From: Pseudomonadales bacterium
Lineage (GTDB): Bacteria; Pseudomonadota; Gammaproteobacteria; Pseudomonadales; Azotimanducaceae
Assembly: GCA_028285415.1 (NCBI GenBank)
Contig: JANQPF010000033.1
Coordinates: 147,702 to 211,701, forward strand
Direction of reading: 5' to 3'
Length of the DNA stretch: 64,000 nucleotides
A program made the translations under genes and the position numbers. Of the stretch, positions 8,028-16,340 are shown piece by piece. Position 1 is the first letter of the stretch; each line of letters opens with the position of its first letter. The notes under the pieces are model-generated. The model saw nothing but the letters and a program-made list of their open reading frames with translations. It ran no database searches and was not told where the DNA came from.

Positions 8028-9830
8028 TCACATGCCGGCCCCGGCCTGGTCAGGGCTGGTGGTGCGCAGGTTCTCCTTCACCGCCAGCAGCAGTTCGCGC
8101 ACGCTGAAGGGTTTGCGTAACGTCTCACCTTGTGGCGCAGGCTCGTCCGCGCCGACCGTCGCATAGTCGATATAACCGGTCATGTAGAGCACCGGCAGGT
8201 TGGCGAATCGACCCGCAGCGCGTCGAGCCAGGTCGTAGCCGCTGCCGTTCGGCATCACAATGTCCGTCAGCAGGAGCGCAACGTTTTCGGTCAGGGCCGC
8301 GTAGGCGTCGTTGGCGTTGTCGAAGTCGATGACGTCGTAGCCGTGCTGTTGCAAAGCCCGGACGACGAAAGCGCGCACGGCGTGATCGTCTTCCACGACC
8401 AGGATGGTGCCGCCGCCCTGCAGATCTGTGGGCACCAGCTCTTCGGTGTTGGTGTTTGCCGGCGCTGCAGACCGGGTTGCCGGCAGGAACATCCGCATGG
8501 TGGTGCCCCGGCCCTCGGCGCTCTCCACTTCGAGGGTGCCGACGCTCTGCTTGATGAAACCCATCACCATGGCAAGGCCCAGACCCGTCCCGCGCCCGCG
8601 CGGTTTGGTGGTATAGAACGGCTCGAAGATGTGCTCCTGGATCTCAGGGCTCATGCCGCTGCCCGTGTCTTTGACGGAAACGAGGACGTAGTCGCCAGCC
8701 TCGATGCCCGGGTGACGTTTGGCGAACGTATCGTCCAGATAAACGTTGCCGATATGGATGACGAGCTTCCCCCCGTCGGGCATGGCATCGCGGGCATTGA
8801 TCGCGAGGTTGACGATGACCTGTTCGAATTGAGCCCGGTCAACCTGTACCCGGGCGGTCTCCTCATCGTGCTCGCAGTAGAGATCAACTTCTTTGCCGAG
8901 TACGTTCTGCAATAGGCCCCGCATGTCCTGGATCGCCTGAATGGGATCAAAGACGGTGGTGTCCAGCACCTGCTTGCGGCTGAACGACAGAAGCTGATTG
9001 GTCAGCTCCGCCGCACGCTCGGCGGCTTCGCGAATACGGTTGGCTGACGCTTCCGAGATCGGCTGGGCCGGATCCATGAGCTCCACTTCACCGAGCACAA
9101 CCGTCAGGTAGTTGTTGAAGTCGTGGGCAATGCCGCCGGCCAGCCGGCCCAGCGATTCCATCTTCTGCGACTGGCGCAGCTGGGCTTCGAGGTCCGCTGT
9201 CTCCGTGATGTTGCGGATGAGCACCAGCTGTCTGTTACCCCGGATCGTCGTGCAGCTGATTTCGGCCGGAAAGTGTCGAACGCCGAGTGAACGGGCGGGC
9301 AGGCGTCCGCTGCGCAGACGCTGACCCGGCTCGAGTTCGTAGAAGAGGGTCGCCACGTCGCAGCCGATGATGGATCGGTTCTCGTCGCCCAGCATTTCCT
9401 CAGCGGTTGGGTTGGCGGCGATGATCTGCAGGTTGTCATCCAGCGTCAAAAGTCCATCCGGTAGCGCCTGCAAGGTCTCGTTGAGGCGCTCGGAGGCGTC
9501 TTCCGCATCCTGCACGCTACTCGTCAGGGCGCTGATGATCAGCAGCAGCCCGCCGAGAATGGCGGTGATGGCAACGAAACCTGCCAGCGGTCGTAGCGTC
9601 GTCTGCAGAATGGCGCGCCACTCTTGAGCCTCGGCGTTCGGCAGAAAGATGAGTAACAGGTCCGCGGCGAAAAAAACGGCCATCAGACACATGCCCAGAA
9701 CGATGGTTCTGCTTGCCCACGGCGAAATACGTTCTGGCAGCTTGCGGGAGATGTAGTAGCCGAAGGTGAGAGTGATCGCGACGACCGTCAAATCGCCGAC
9801 CACGTGGAGCAAACTGTTTAACGACAACAC
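8028..9830 (-). CDS. Hybrid sensor histidine kinase/response regulator
   Basis: A 600-residue protein: three membrane helices (about 11-27, 42-63, 82-105) with no large periplasmic sensor, a PAS domain (about 112-210), a HisKA helix with phospho-acceptor His236 (GGIAHDFNN), an HATPase domain (N-box NLAINARDAMPDGG, GTGLGLAMVMG) and a C-terminal receiver with phospho-acceptor Asp523 (LLTDIVMPNGSG). The HDFNN His-box marks the common bacterial hybrid type. Output must pass to another protein because no DNA-binding domain is present. A second kinase with similar design lies at 11352. Confidence 0.95.
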   Translation of the reverse strand: MLSLNSLLHVVGDLTVVAITLTFGYYISRKLPERISPWASRTIVLGMCLMAVFFAADLLLIFLPNAEAQEWRAILQTTLRPLAGFVAITAILGGLLLIISALTSSVQDAEDASERLNETLQALPDGLLTLDDNLQIIAANPTAEEMLGDENRSIIGCDVATLFYELEPGQRLRSGRLPARSLGVRHFPAEISCTTIRGNRQLVLIRNITETADLEAQLRQSQKMESLGRLAGGIAHDFNNYLTVVLGEVELMDPAQPISEASANRIREAAERAAELTNQLLSFSRKQVLDTTVFDPIQAIQDMRGLLQNVLGKEVDLYCEHDEETARVQVDRAQFEQVIVNLAINARDAMPDGGKLVIHIGNVYLDDTFAKRHPGIEAGDYVLVSVKDTGSGMSPEIQEHIFEPFYTTKPRGRGTGLGLAMVMGFIKQSVGTLEVESAEGRGTTMRMFLPATRSAAPANTNTEELVPTDLQGGGTILVVEDDHAVRAFVVRALQQHGYDVIDFDNANDAYAALTENVALLLTDIVMPNGSGYDLARRAAGRFANLPVLYMTGYIDYATVGADEPAPQGETLRKPFSVRELLLAVKENLRTTSPDQAGAGM

Positions 9831-10011
9831 GGGGCTAACCTGTCATGCCTCGCAGTTGCACTGGTATGAGGCCCGTACGAGCTGATGTCACATGATTCCC
9901 TGTGGCGATGTTCCCGGCGACGAATTCCATGTGTCTTCTGGGAAGTGATGCTACTGAAGCAAGTGTAGTCGGCTCCCCGTGTGGGTAAAAGGCGCGCGCG
10001 GCACGCCGGTG

Positions 10012-10170
10012 TCAGCGTCTGGCAATGATCCAGACGGCGTGGATGATGCCGGGCAGGTAGCCGCAGATCGTCAGCAGAATGTTGATCCAGAACTGCGGAC
10101 CGATGCCGACCTGCAGGAACACGCCCAGCGGCGGCAGAATGATGGCGAAGATGATCCTGATGATATCCAT
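10012..10170 (-). CDS. YqaE/Pmp3 family membrane peptide
   Basis: A 52-residue peptide starting at the ATG at 10170. It consists of two hydrophobic helices (about 4-20 and 28-48) around the family signature PPLGVFLQVG and ends in WIIARR. Bacterial and plant homologues (Pmp3/RCI2) are induced by salt, cold or membrane stress and influence membrane potential. It lies 20 bp downstream of the reverse-strand GAPDH gene and could share its transcript. Confidence 0.9.
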   Translation of the reverse strand: MDIIRIIFAIILPPLGVFLQVGIGPQFWINILLTICGYLPGIIHAVWIIARR

Positions 10171-10190
10171 GGGGAACCTTAGTTATCTGG

Positions 10191-11207
10191 TCATTGTTCG
10201 AGGTCCATGGCGGCGACCCGGTCGATGAGTTCTTCGACCCGGGTGCTGTAGCCCCACTCATTGTCGTACCAGCTGATGATTTTTGCCATACGCCCATCGA
10301 TGACCTGCGTCAGCGCGGCGTCCAGGATGCTCGAGTGCGAGTTGCCGATCACGTCACCGGAGACGATCGGGTCCGTGCAGTACTCCAGAATGCCGGCCAT
10401 GGGTCCTGCCGCCGCTGCCTGCATGGCGGCGTTGATGCTCTCTACGGTGACGTCGCTGTCGAGCTCCACGGTCAGGTCCACCACGCTGCCGTCCGGCACG
10501 GGAACGCGCATCGCCATGCCGTCGAGGCGCCCGGCGAGTTCGGGGATCACCTGACCAATGGCGCGCGCGGCGCCGGTGGACGTCGGGACGATGTTGGTAG
10601 CCGCGCTGCGTGAACGGCGTTTGTCTTTGTGTGGCGAATCGATCAGACGTTGATCGGACGTATAAGCGTGGACGGTGGTCAACAGACCACGCTTGATGCC
10701 GAACGCCTCATGCAGAACCTTGGCGACCGGAGCGGCGCAATTGGTGGTGCAGCTTGCGTTGCTGATGATCCTGGCGTCCTGGTTGACGACGTGATCGTTG
10801 ACGCCCATGACCAGCGTCGCCTCGAGCGGATCTTTGCTCGGCACCGTCAAGAGAACGCGGCGCGCACCGGCTTCGAGATGCTGCTCCAGCTCCGCCAGCT
10901 GGCGAAACCGGCCCGTACTTTCGATGACGTAGTCCACGCCGAGCTCGGCCCATGGCAGACTGGCGGGATCCGGCTCCCGCAGCACGACAAAGGGATCACC
11001 GTCGATGGTAATCGTATCTCCCACGCAGCTCACCTCCCCGCTGTAGGTGCCGTGGATGCTGTCGTACTTGAACGCGTAGGCGAGGTCGTCCGGCTCCGCC
11101 AGGTCGTTGACAGCGACCACATCGTAGTGACCGCGCAGCTTTGCGATGCGTGTGATCGTGCGGCCGATCCGCCCGAATCCATTGATGGCTATGCGGGGTA
11201 CCGTCAT
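10191..11207 (-). CDS. gap: Type I glyceraldehyde-3-phosphate dehydrogenase
   Basis: A 338-residue enzyme converting glyceraldehyde 3-phosphate, phosphate and NAD+ to 1,3-bisphosphoglycerate. It shows the Rossmann motif INGFGRIGR (6-14), Asp in VAVND (NAD preference), the catalytic SNASCTTNC and HAYTSDQRL with the conserved His, plus the C-terminal WYDNEWGYS. The start at 11207 has an AGGAGT site upstream; a longer frame to 11234 does not. Erythrose-4-phosphate dehydrogenase (Epd) is a close relative that cannot be fully excluded by eye. Confidence 0.92.
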   Translation of the reverse strand: MTVPRIAINGFGRIGRTITRIAKLRGHYDVVAVNDLAEPDDLAYAFKYDSIHGTYSGEVSCVGDTITIDGDPFVVLREPDPASLPWAELGVDYVIESTGRFRQLAELEQHLEAGARRVLLTVPSKDPLEATLVMGVNDHVVNQDARIISNASCTTNCAAPVAKVLHEAFGIKRGLLTTVHAYTSDQRLIDSPHKDKRRSRSAATNIVPTSTGAARAIGQVIPELAGRLDGMAMRVPVPDGSVVDLTVELDSDVTVESINAAMQAAAAGPMAGILEYCTDPIVSGDVIGNSHSSILDAALTQVIDGRMAKIISWYDNEWGYSTRVEELIDRVAAMDLEQ

Positions 11208-11351
11208 GACCCTTACTCCTTGCTGTTGTGGCATTCATATTGCCGCTTATCACGACAATCTTACGTGAATGTTAAGACCGTCATGTGGGCCAGTTTCTTC
11301 ACGGCCATCTGAGCGTTAACATCAGCCACCAGGGACATAGGGGAGAGCAAC

Positions 11352-12971
11352 GTGGAGGTCAGTCCGGAGTATCGACACCTGCGACCGCGCATGAGCCTGA
11401 TCATGTTGTTCAGAATCGCAGGGCAGATCTGCATCGCACTGCTTGCGCTCCTGTTCCCGGAAGTGGGGGAAAATCGATATCTTCTCGCCGGGGCGCTGCT
11501 GCTCGTCTGCGTGCCCCTCACCGTCTTCTTGAATGCGCGTTTTCGTGACAGTGATGCCGGTTGGGTCGAACCCTTGTTCGATCTGTTGCTGGTGGTGGTG
11601 CTGGTGCACTTCGTGCCGGACGTCTGGATCGTCGCGCTTTGTATCGGGTTGATGGTGGCGCTGGCACCGAGCGTCAGTCTGCATCCGCTCAGCTACCGTA
11701 TATATGGGCTCTTTGCCGTGATTCTGATCGGCGGCATGGCGCTCGCCGCCAATGTGCACGGTGTCGACGACTGGCTGCTGCCGCTGCTTGCCGTGGCGGC
11801 CATCTATCCGTCGGTGGTGTTTTACGCGCACTGGCAGGTCAGACGCGCGGATGCGCTGCGTGAGCGCTCGCAGCTGCTGCAGAGCATGACTCATCTTGCC
11901 GGCAGCGTGGCTCACGACTTCAACAACGTGCTCGCCGGTGTGACCGGCCATGCGGAGCTCGCGCTGGCAGAGCTGCCTGACGATCATCCGGCAAGCGCCG
12001 CGGTCCGCGAGGTCATCAACGGTGCGAGTCGCGCAAGCCTGTTGTGCGGACAGCTGCTGTCGTTTTCCAAGCTGGCGCCGGGCTCGCAGCAGCTGGATTT
12101 GAAACAGGAGATCAGCATGCTGGTGGGCCTCCTGGAACCGGTTGTGCCCAAAGGCGTGCGCATCGAATTCGAGCAGTCGCCTTCTGACGTGTGGGTGCAC
12201 GCAGACCGCTCGCAGCTGCAGCAGGTCATCATGAACGTCATTTTGAATGCCGGCGAGGCGTCCGCCGATTTGCCAGCGGTCGTTGAGGTGTCCCTCCTCA
12301 CAGAGTCCGAAGGTGCCGGTTGGGCAGTGATCAAGGTACGCGACCGCGGCGACGGCATTGCCGATGAGGATCTGGAGCGCGTGTTCGACCCGTTTTACAC
12401 GACGAAAGAAAAAGGTCACGGCCTGGGTCTTGCCGGTGCCCGCCGCATCATGCTGCTGCACGGCGGTGAGGTCAGCCTCGCCAGCCGCAAAGGCGTGGGT
12501 ACAACGGTGACCTTACGATTGCCGCTGGCCAAACCGGATCCGGATGTCTTGCGGCTGCAGGAAGCGGACCCTGCACCTGTCAGGGGTGAAGGCGGCCTGG
12601 TGATGGTCGTCGATGACGAAACCTCGGTCCGGGAGGTGGTGGGTGGCCTCCTTGAGCGCAACGGCTATGGCAACCTGATGGCTGAAAACGGTCAGGAAGC
12701 GGTGGAGCTCTTCCGCGACCGGTCCGGTGACCTGGCTGCGGTCATGCTTGATATCAAAATGCCCGGCATGGACGGGTGGCGCTGTCTCGAGCTCCTGCGC
12801 GAGATCCGCTCCGATATCCCGGTGCTCGTTTGCAGCGGCTACGACCCCGAAGATCGTGCGGTTGTCGAGCTGCCGGAAAACGTACGCTTTCTGCATAAAC
12901 CGTTTCGCAACGTGGAGATGCAGGCGGCGCTGAGTGAGCTCTTGTCACGACCCGACTCCAAAGCCTCGTGA
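11352..12971 (+). CDS. Hybrid sensor histidine kinase/response regulator
   Basis: A 539-residue protein with a GTG start preceded by GGGAG. Five to six membrane helices fill residues 17-160 with no extracytoplasmic domain. HisKA has acceptor His188 (AGSVAHDFNN), the HATPase domain has NVILNAGEAS and GHGLGLAGARR, and a C-terminal receiver has Asp467 (VMLDIKMPGMDG). It likely senses a membrane-linked signal and hands phosphate to an unlinked partner. Its 3' end is 14 bp from the 3' end of the convergent tmRNA gene. The layout resembles that of the kinase at 8028, but the membrane part differs. Confidence 0.94.
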   Translation: MEVSPEYRHLRPRMSLIMLFRIAGQICIALLALLFPEVGENRYLLAGALLLVCVPLTVFLNARFRDSDAGWVEPLFDLLLVVVLVHFVPDVWIVALCIGLMVALAPSVSLHPLSYRIYGLFAVILIGGMALAANVHGVDDWLLPLLAVAAIYPSVVFYAHWQVRRADALRERSQLLQSMTHLAGSVAHDFNNVLAGVTGHAELALAELPDDHPASAAVREVINGASRASLLCGQLLSFSKLAPGSQQLDLKQEISMLVGLLEPVVPKGVRIEFEQSPSDVWVHADRSQLQQVIMNVILNAGEASADLPAVVEVSLLTESEGAGWAVIKVRDRGDGIADEDLERVFDPFYTTKEKGHGLGLAGARRIMLLHGGEVSLASRKGVGTTVTLRLPLAKPDPDVLRLQEADPAPVRGEGGLVMVVDDETSVREVVGGLLERNGYGNLMAENGQEAVELFRDRSGDLAAVMLDIKMPGMDGWRCLELLREIRSDIPVLVCSGYDPEDRAVVELPENVRFLHKPFRNVEMQAALSELLSRPDSKAS

Positions 12972-12985
12972 CGAGAACGAGAATA

Positions 12986-13342
12986 TGGTGGAGGCGGCGG
13001 GAGTTGAACCCGCGTCCGCTGGCTCGCCACTATTGGCTCTACATGCTTAGAGTCCGTCTATTGATTTAGCATCAAACGACCCGACGGTCAGGGTGTTGTC
13101 TGCGAGCCCGATTGGATTTAACGCTTCAGCCCCGGGCGAGGCGTCCACGCGATCCTGCTGCTTTGCCGTCGATTTCTCCTAGCAGGAAACGGATCATCGA
13201 CGTAAGCGGCGGTTTTAGGCCGCTAGTGCGTAGTTTTCGTCGTTGGCAACTATAAAAGTTGCTGCGATTGTTTTACGAGAGTCACAACCCTCTCGGCATG
13301 CACCGCAAGCTTTGATACCCGCGTCGAAACCAAGTCGCCCCC
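12986..13342 (-). ncRNA. ssrA: Transfer-messenger RNA (tmRNA)
   Basis: A 357-nt tmRNA on the reverse strand. The 5' end GGGGGCGACUUGG (from 13342) pairs over 7 bp with the 3' end CGCCUCC-ACCA (CCA at 12988-12986); the T-arm GGGTTCAACTCCC is present. The resume codon GCC at 13247 opens a 10-codon tag frame ending at 13215 that encodes ANDENYALAA, the classic degradation tag. tmRNA with SmpB (gene at 15727-16212) frees stalled ribosomes and marks the nascent chain for ClpXP. The CCA end is encoded. Confidence 0.97.
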
Positions 13343-13396
13343 AGTTTCGGTAAGAACAGCTGTGCGCTGTCCGCGGAGCGACTTGGTTTCGACGCG
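13320..13396. repeat. 19-bp perfect inverted repeat: copy of the tmRNA 5' end in its own leader
   Basis: CGCGTCGAAACCAAGTCGC at 13320-13338 (complement of tmRNA bases 5-23) recurs as an exact inverted copy at 13378-13396, upstream of the tmRNA 5' end. The 39-base interval contains a smaller hairpin (ACAGC 13356-13360 / GCTGT 13366-13370). A precursor starting upstream of 13396 could fold this leader onto the tmRNA 5' end. Confidence 0.85.
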
Positions 13397-13558
13397 GACG
13401 CGTCAGGAACCAGGCACACGGATGTGCGCGTGTCGCCCCAGTTGTAGAACCTGTCATTCTACCTCAAATTAGACGCCAGCAACGCGACCTCGTTCCGTCA
13501 GACAACGTGCTTTTGAGAACTGGGCAAGGGCGTACACGACGCGCCACTGCGTTAGACT

Positions 13559-14896
13559 ATGGGTATGTACACGAGGATTGTGCCGACGGTTGTTCTTCTT
13601 TGTGGGCTGCTCCTGCCCGGGATGAGCCTTGCGCTGGACGTGCGCGGTTACGTCGACAAAGCCATCTCCCTGATCGAGAACGAAGACTACGCGCTGGCGC
13701 GGACCTACCTGGAACCTGCTCTTATCTCCCCGGCAATCACCAGCGGTGAGCGCTCCCGCGCGTACTACCTCAGAGGATTTACCTATCTTGCCGAGGAGAT
13801 GCCGGTCTCGGCGCGTAAAGACTTCTACCGCGCTCTCGAGTTCAGCGATTCCAACAAGGGGGCGCTGGTGGAGCTCGGGCTGTTGCACGCGGCCGGCCAA
13901 GGTATCGTGCAGGACGAGGTGCTGGCGCTGTCGCTCTTCGAGCAGGCCGCAGAGCTTGGCTACGACCGCGGTCAGTTTCACGTTGGCCATGCCCATCTTT
14001 ACGGCCGCGGCGTGGAGAAAAACGTTACCAAGGCGCGTGAGTGGCTGCAGCTCGCAGCCGCTGAAGGACACCTCCTGGCGATGCTCAATCTGGCGGCGAG
14101 CTATCGCCAGCAGCTCGTTGCCGACCCGGAACCGGACATTGCCCTGGCCTGGTACGAACGCGCTCACGCCAACGGCGCCACGGCTGCGCTCCTGTCGATT
14201 GGCTTCATGTACGCCAACGGTGAAATTGATGAGCCTGATCACGGTGCCGCCGCGGCGTACTTTCAAAAGGCGCTGGATGAAGGTCTGATGAGTGCCAGCA
14301 CGCACCTTGCTTATGCGTATCTCGTGGGGCGCGGGGTGACGGAAGACTACAACCGTGCACTGGCACTGTATCGTCAGGGCGCCGAATCCGGCGTTTCCGC
14401 CGCATTCGTCGGGCTGGGCCACATGTACCAGAACGGCCTTGGCGTCGAGACGGATGTTGCGGCTGCGAAGGACTGGTACGAACGCGGGGCGGCGCGCGGT
14501 GATGCCGAGGCGATGAGCCGCCTGGTTTCTCTGCATCTCAGCCTCGACAGTTCGGAAGGGCGGGCTGCTGCGCTCAGGTGGTCGAAGATTGCGGCCGACA
14601 GCGGCCGGCCGCAGGCGCACAACGACTACGCCTGGCTGCTTGCAACGTCCCGGGTGGATACGCTGCGTAACGGCACGCTTGCGCTCGACCAGGCCAAGAA
14701 AGCGGTTGCCGCGGAACCGATTGCAGCCTACCTCGATACGCTCGCCGCGGCGTATGCTGAGCTCGGCAATTTCGAACAGGCCATCGCCACGCAACAGGAG
14801 GCGCTTGCTTCGATTACCGCCGAGCAGGGTGCACTCAGAGACGAATTCGAGCGTCGTCTGCAATACTATGAGCGTAGCGAACCCTGGCGGGAATAG
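13559..14896 (+). CDS. Periplasmic Sel1-like repeat protein
   Basis: A 445-residue protein with an N-terminal signal peptide (hydrophobic 8-22, MSLALD). It is built almost wholly of helical tetratricopeptide/Sel1-like repeats; copies with the pattern A..Y..G..G...D...A..WY..AA..G can be followed from about residue 100 to 345 (for example YGRGVEKNVTKAREWLQLAAAEG). Such proteins scaffold protein complexes in the envelope. The final 80 residues look like ordinary TPR. No clear Shine-Dalgarno precedes the ATG; an ATG six bases later is an alternative start. Confidence 0.85.
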   Translation: MGMYTRIVPTVVLLCGLLLPGMSLALDVRGYVDKAISLIENEDYALARTYLEPALISPAITSGERSRAYYLRGFTYLAEEMPVSARKDFYRALEFSDSNKGALVELGLLHAAGQGIVQDEVLALSLFEQAAELGYDRGQFHVGHAHLYGRGVEKNVTKAREWLQLAAAEGHLLAMLNLAASYRQQLVADPEPDIALAWYERAHANGATAALLSIGFMYANGEIDEPDHGAAAAYFQKALDEGLMSASTHLAYAYLVGRGVTEDYNRALALYRQGAESGVSAAFVGLGHMYQNGLGVETDVAAAKDWYERGAARGDAEAMSRLVSLHLSLDSSEGRAAALRWSKIAADSGRPQAHNDYAWLLATSRVDTLRNGTLALDQAKKAVAAEPIAAYLDTLAAAYAELGNFEQAIATQQEALASITAEQGALRDEFERRLQYYERSEPWRE

Positions 14897-14988
14897 AGGG
14901 ATTCTGATACAAAGCCTCGGCCCGTTGTGGTGGCAGCGCAACCGGCAGCGGCGCTGGAGCGCGAATTGGGTTGGGGTCGGAGATAAGA

Positions 14989-15237
14989 TTGAGCATTGAA
15001 CGCAGGCGTACCGAAGCGGTCTACGCGGTCATCCAGGAACTGTTTGCCGACGGCAAAACCAGCGTGCGTCCAGGAGACGTCAATGCGGTGCTGCGCGAGC
15101 GTAACGCCCCCATGGGGACCTGGGAAGTGCGCGCCGAGTTTTCGCTCCTGGAAAGCGAGGGGCGTATTACCTGCGATCCCGATACCGGCAACTGGCATCC
15201 CGCTGAAGGCTCCTCCCTGCAAGACGCAACGGGCTGA
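14989..15237 (+). CDS. Small winged-helix-like protein of unknown function
   Basis: An 82-residue product from a TTG start at 14989, chosen because GGAG lies about 7 bases upstream. The sequence RRRTEAVYAVIQELFADGKTSVRPGDVNAVLRER followed by TWEVRAEFSLLESEGRI looks like a small winged-helix fold with recognition helix and beta-wing. It ends 6 bp before the lumazine-synthase-like gene and is surely co-transcribed with it. No named family was recognised; regulator and structural roles are both open. Confidence 0.65.
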   Translation: MSIERRRTEAVYAVIQELFADGKTSVRPGDVNAVLRERNAPMGTWEVRAEFSLLESEGRITCDPDTGNWHPAEGSSLQDATG

Positions 15238-15243
15238 TCTCCC

Positions 15244-15726
15244 GTGAAAACCGTCGTCGACCTCTCAGGCCTGCCGGTGATCGAGCGTCCCGGCCGCATC
15301 GAAATTCTCAAGTCCAAATGGTATCCGGAGTACGTCGAAAGCATGGCGGAGATGTGCCGTCAGGTGCTCGGTGACTACGGCTATCGGGAAATCGGCGAGC
15401 ATACGCTGCCGGGCTCTTTGGAAATGCCGCTCGCCGCGCGCGACCTTCTGGCTGAGGACGGCTCAGGCGCCATCGACGCCATCATCTGCTTCGGCGTCAT
15501 CGTCAAAGGTGACACGCTGCACTTTGAGATGATCAGCAACGAATGTATGCGCGGCCTCGGCGATGTCATGCACGCGTTCCGGCGGCCGATTGTCGTCGAG
15601 GTCCTGCCGGTTTTCGATATTCAGCACGCCGCCGAGCGTGCCGGCGACGATGAATTCAACAAGGGTATCGAGGCTGCGGCCGCGGCCATAGAAATGGTGG
15701 CCTGGCGGCGCAGCGTAACCGGCTGA
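15244..15726 (+). CDS. ribH: 6,7-dimethyl-8-ribityllumazine synthase-like protein
   Basis: A 160-residue member of the RibH fold that condenses 5-amino-6-ribitylaminouracil with dihydroxybutanone phosphate on the way to riboflavin. The expected residues are present though the sequence is divergent: the Glu in LPGSLEMP, the catalytic His in VKGDTLHFE, and the Arg in AERAG followed by NKGIEAA. The usual Phe/Asn start motif is replaced by KSKWYPEY. It is not next to ribE, ribBA or nusB, so it may be a second, specialised paralogue. Its stop abuts the smpB stop. Confidence 0.8.
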   Translation: MKTVVDLSGLPVIERPGRIEILKSKWYPEYVESMAEMCRQVLGDYGYREIGEHTLPGSLEMPLAARDLLAEDGSGAIDAIICFGVIVKGDTLHFEMISNECMRGLGDVMHAFRRPIVVEVLPVFDIQHAAERAGDDEFNKGIEAAAAAIEMVAWRRSVTG

Positions 15727-16212
15727 TCAGCGGTTGTGCGCCTTCATGAGGCGCTGTTTGTCCCGTTGCCAGTCCTGTTCGCGCTTGTTTGCGCGTTTGT
15801 CGTGCTGTTGCTTACCTTTGCCGAGCGCTATCTCGAGCTTTACCTTGTTGCCTTTCCAGTACATGGCGGTCGGCACGCAGGTATAACCTTTCTGCTGGGT
15901 TGCCGCGAAAATCTGGGCAAGCTCGCGAGCGTGCAGGAGCAGCTTACGGTTGCGCTGAGGCTCTGGAACAACGTGCGTTGAAGCGCTTGTCAACGGTGTG
16001 ATGTTGGCGCCAGCCAGGTATGCCTCACCATTGTGCAGCGAGATGTAGCCTTCGGTCAGCTGCACGCGGCCGTCGCGGATGGACTTCAGCTCCCAGCCCT
16101 GCAGCGCAATGCCGGCCTCGAATTTCTGTTCGAGGTGGTAGTCATGGCGCGCGCGTTTGTTCTGGGCGATTGTCCCGCTGGACGTACCCTTTTTCTTGGC
16201 CTGTTTACTCAC
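15727..16212 (-). CDS. smpB: SsrA-binding protein SmpB
   Basis: A 161-residue SmpB that delivers tmRNA to stalled ribosomes. Marks include [47 protein letters not shown] and the basic C-terminal tail [26 protein letters not shown] that enters the mRNA channel. The GTG start at 16212 is preferred over a 45-residue longer frame because family members begin just before KKKGTSS and AAGG lies upstream. The tmRNA gene lies 2.4 kb away. Confidence 0.95.
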   Translation of the reverse strand: MSKQAKKKGTSSGTIAQNKRARHDYHLEQKFEAGIALQGWELKSIRDGRVQLTEGYISLHNGEAYLAGANITPLTSASTHVVPEPQRNRKLLLHARELAQIFAATQQKGYTCVPTAMYWKGNKVKLEIALGKGKQQHDKRANKREQDWQRDKQRLMKAHNR

Positions 16213-16340
16213 CGGTCCGGACCTTTTGAAGGCGGCGCAGTATACAGCCGCGATTGCGGAAGACGCCATATGACGATTGTGGGGTGTAGAGGGCCTCTGA
16301 GGTAGAATAACCCTCCAATTCCATTGCATAAGAACTAGAC

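Noticed and set aside
13215..13457. 80-codon reverse-strand open frame ending in ANDENYALAA
   Set aside because: This is the tmRNA tag frame read upstream through structural RNA, not a protein gene.
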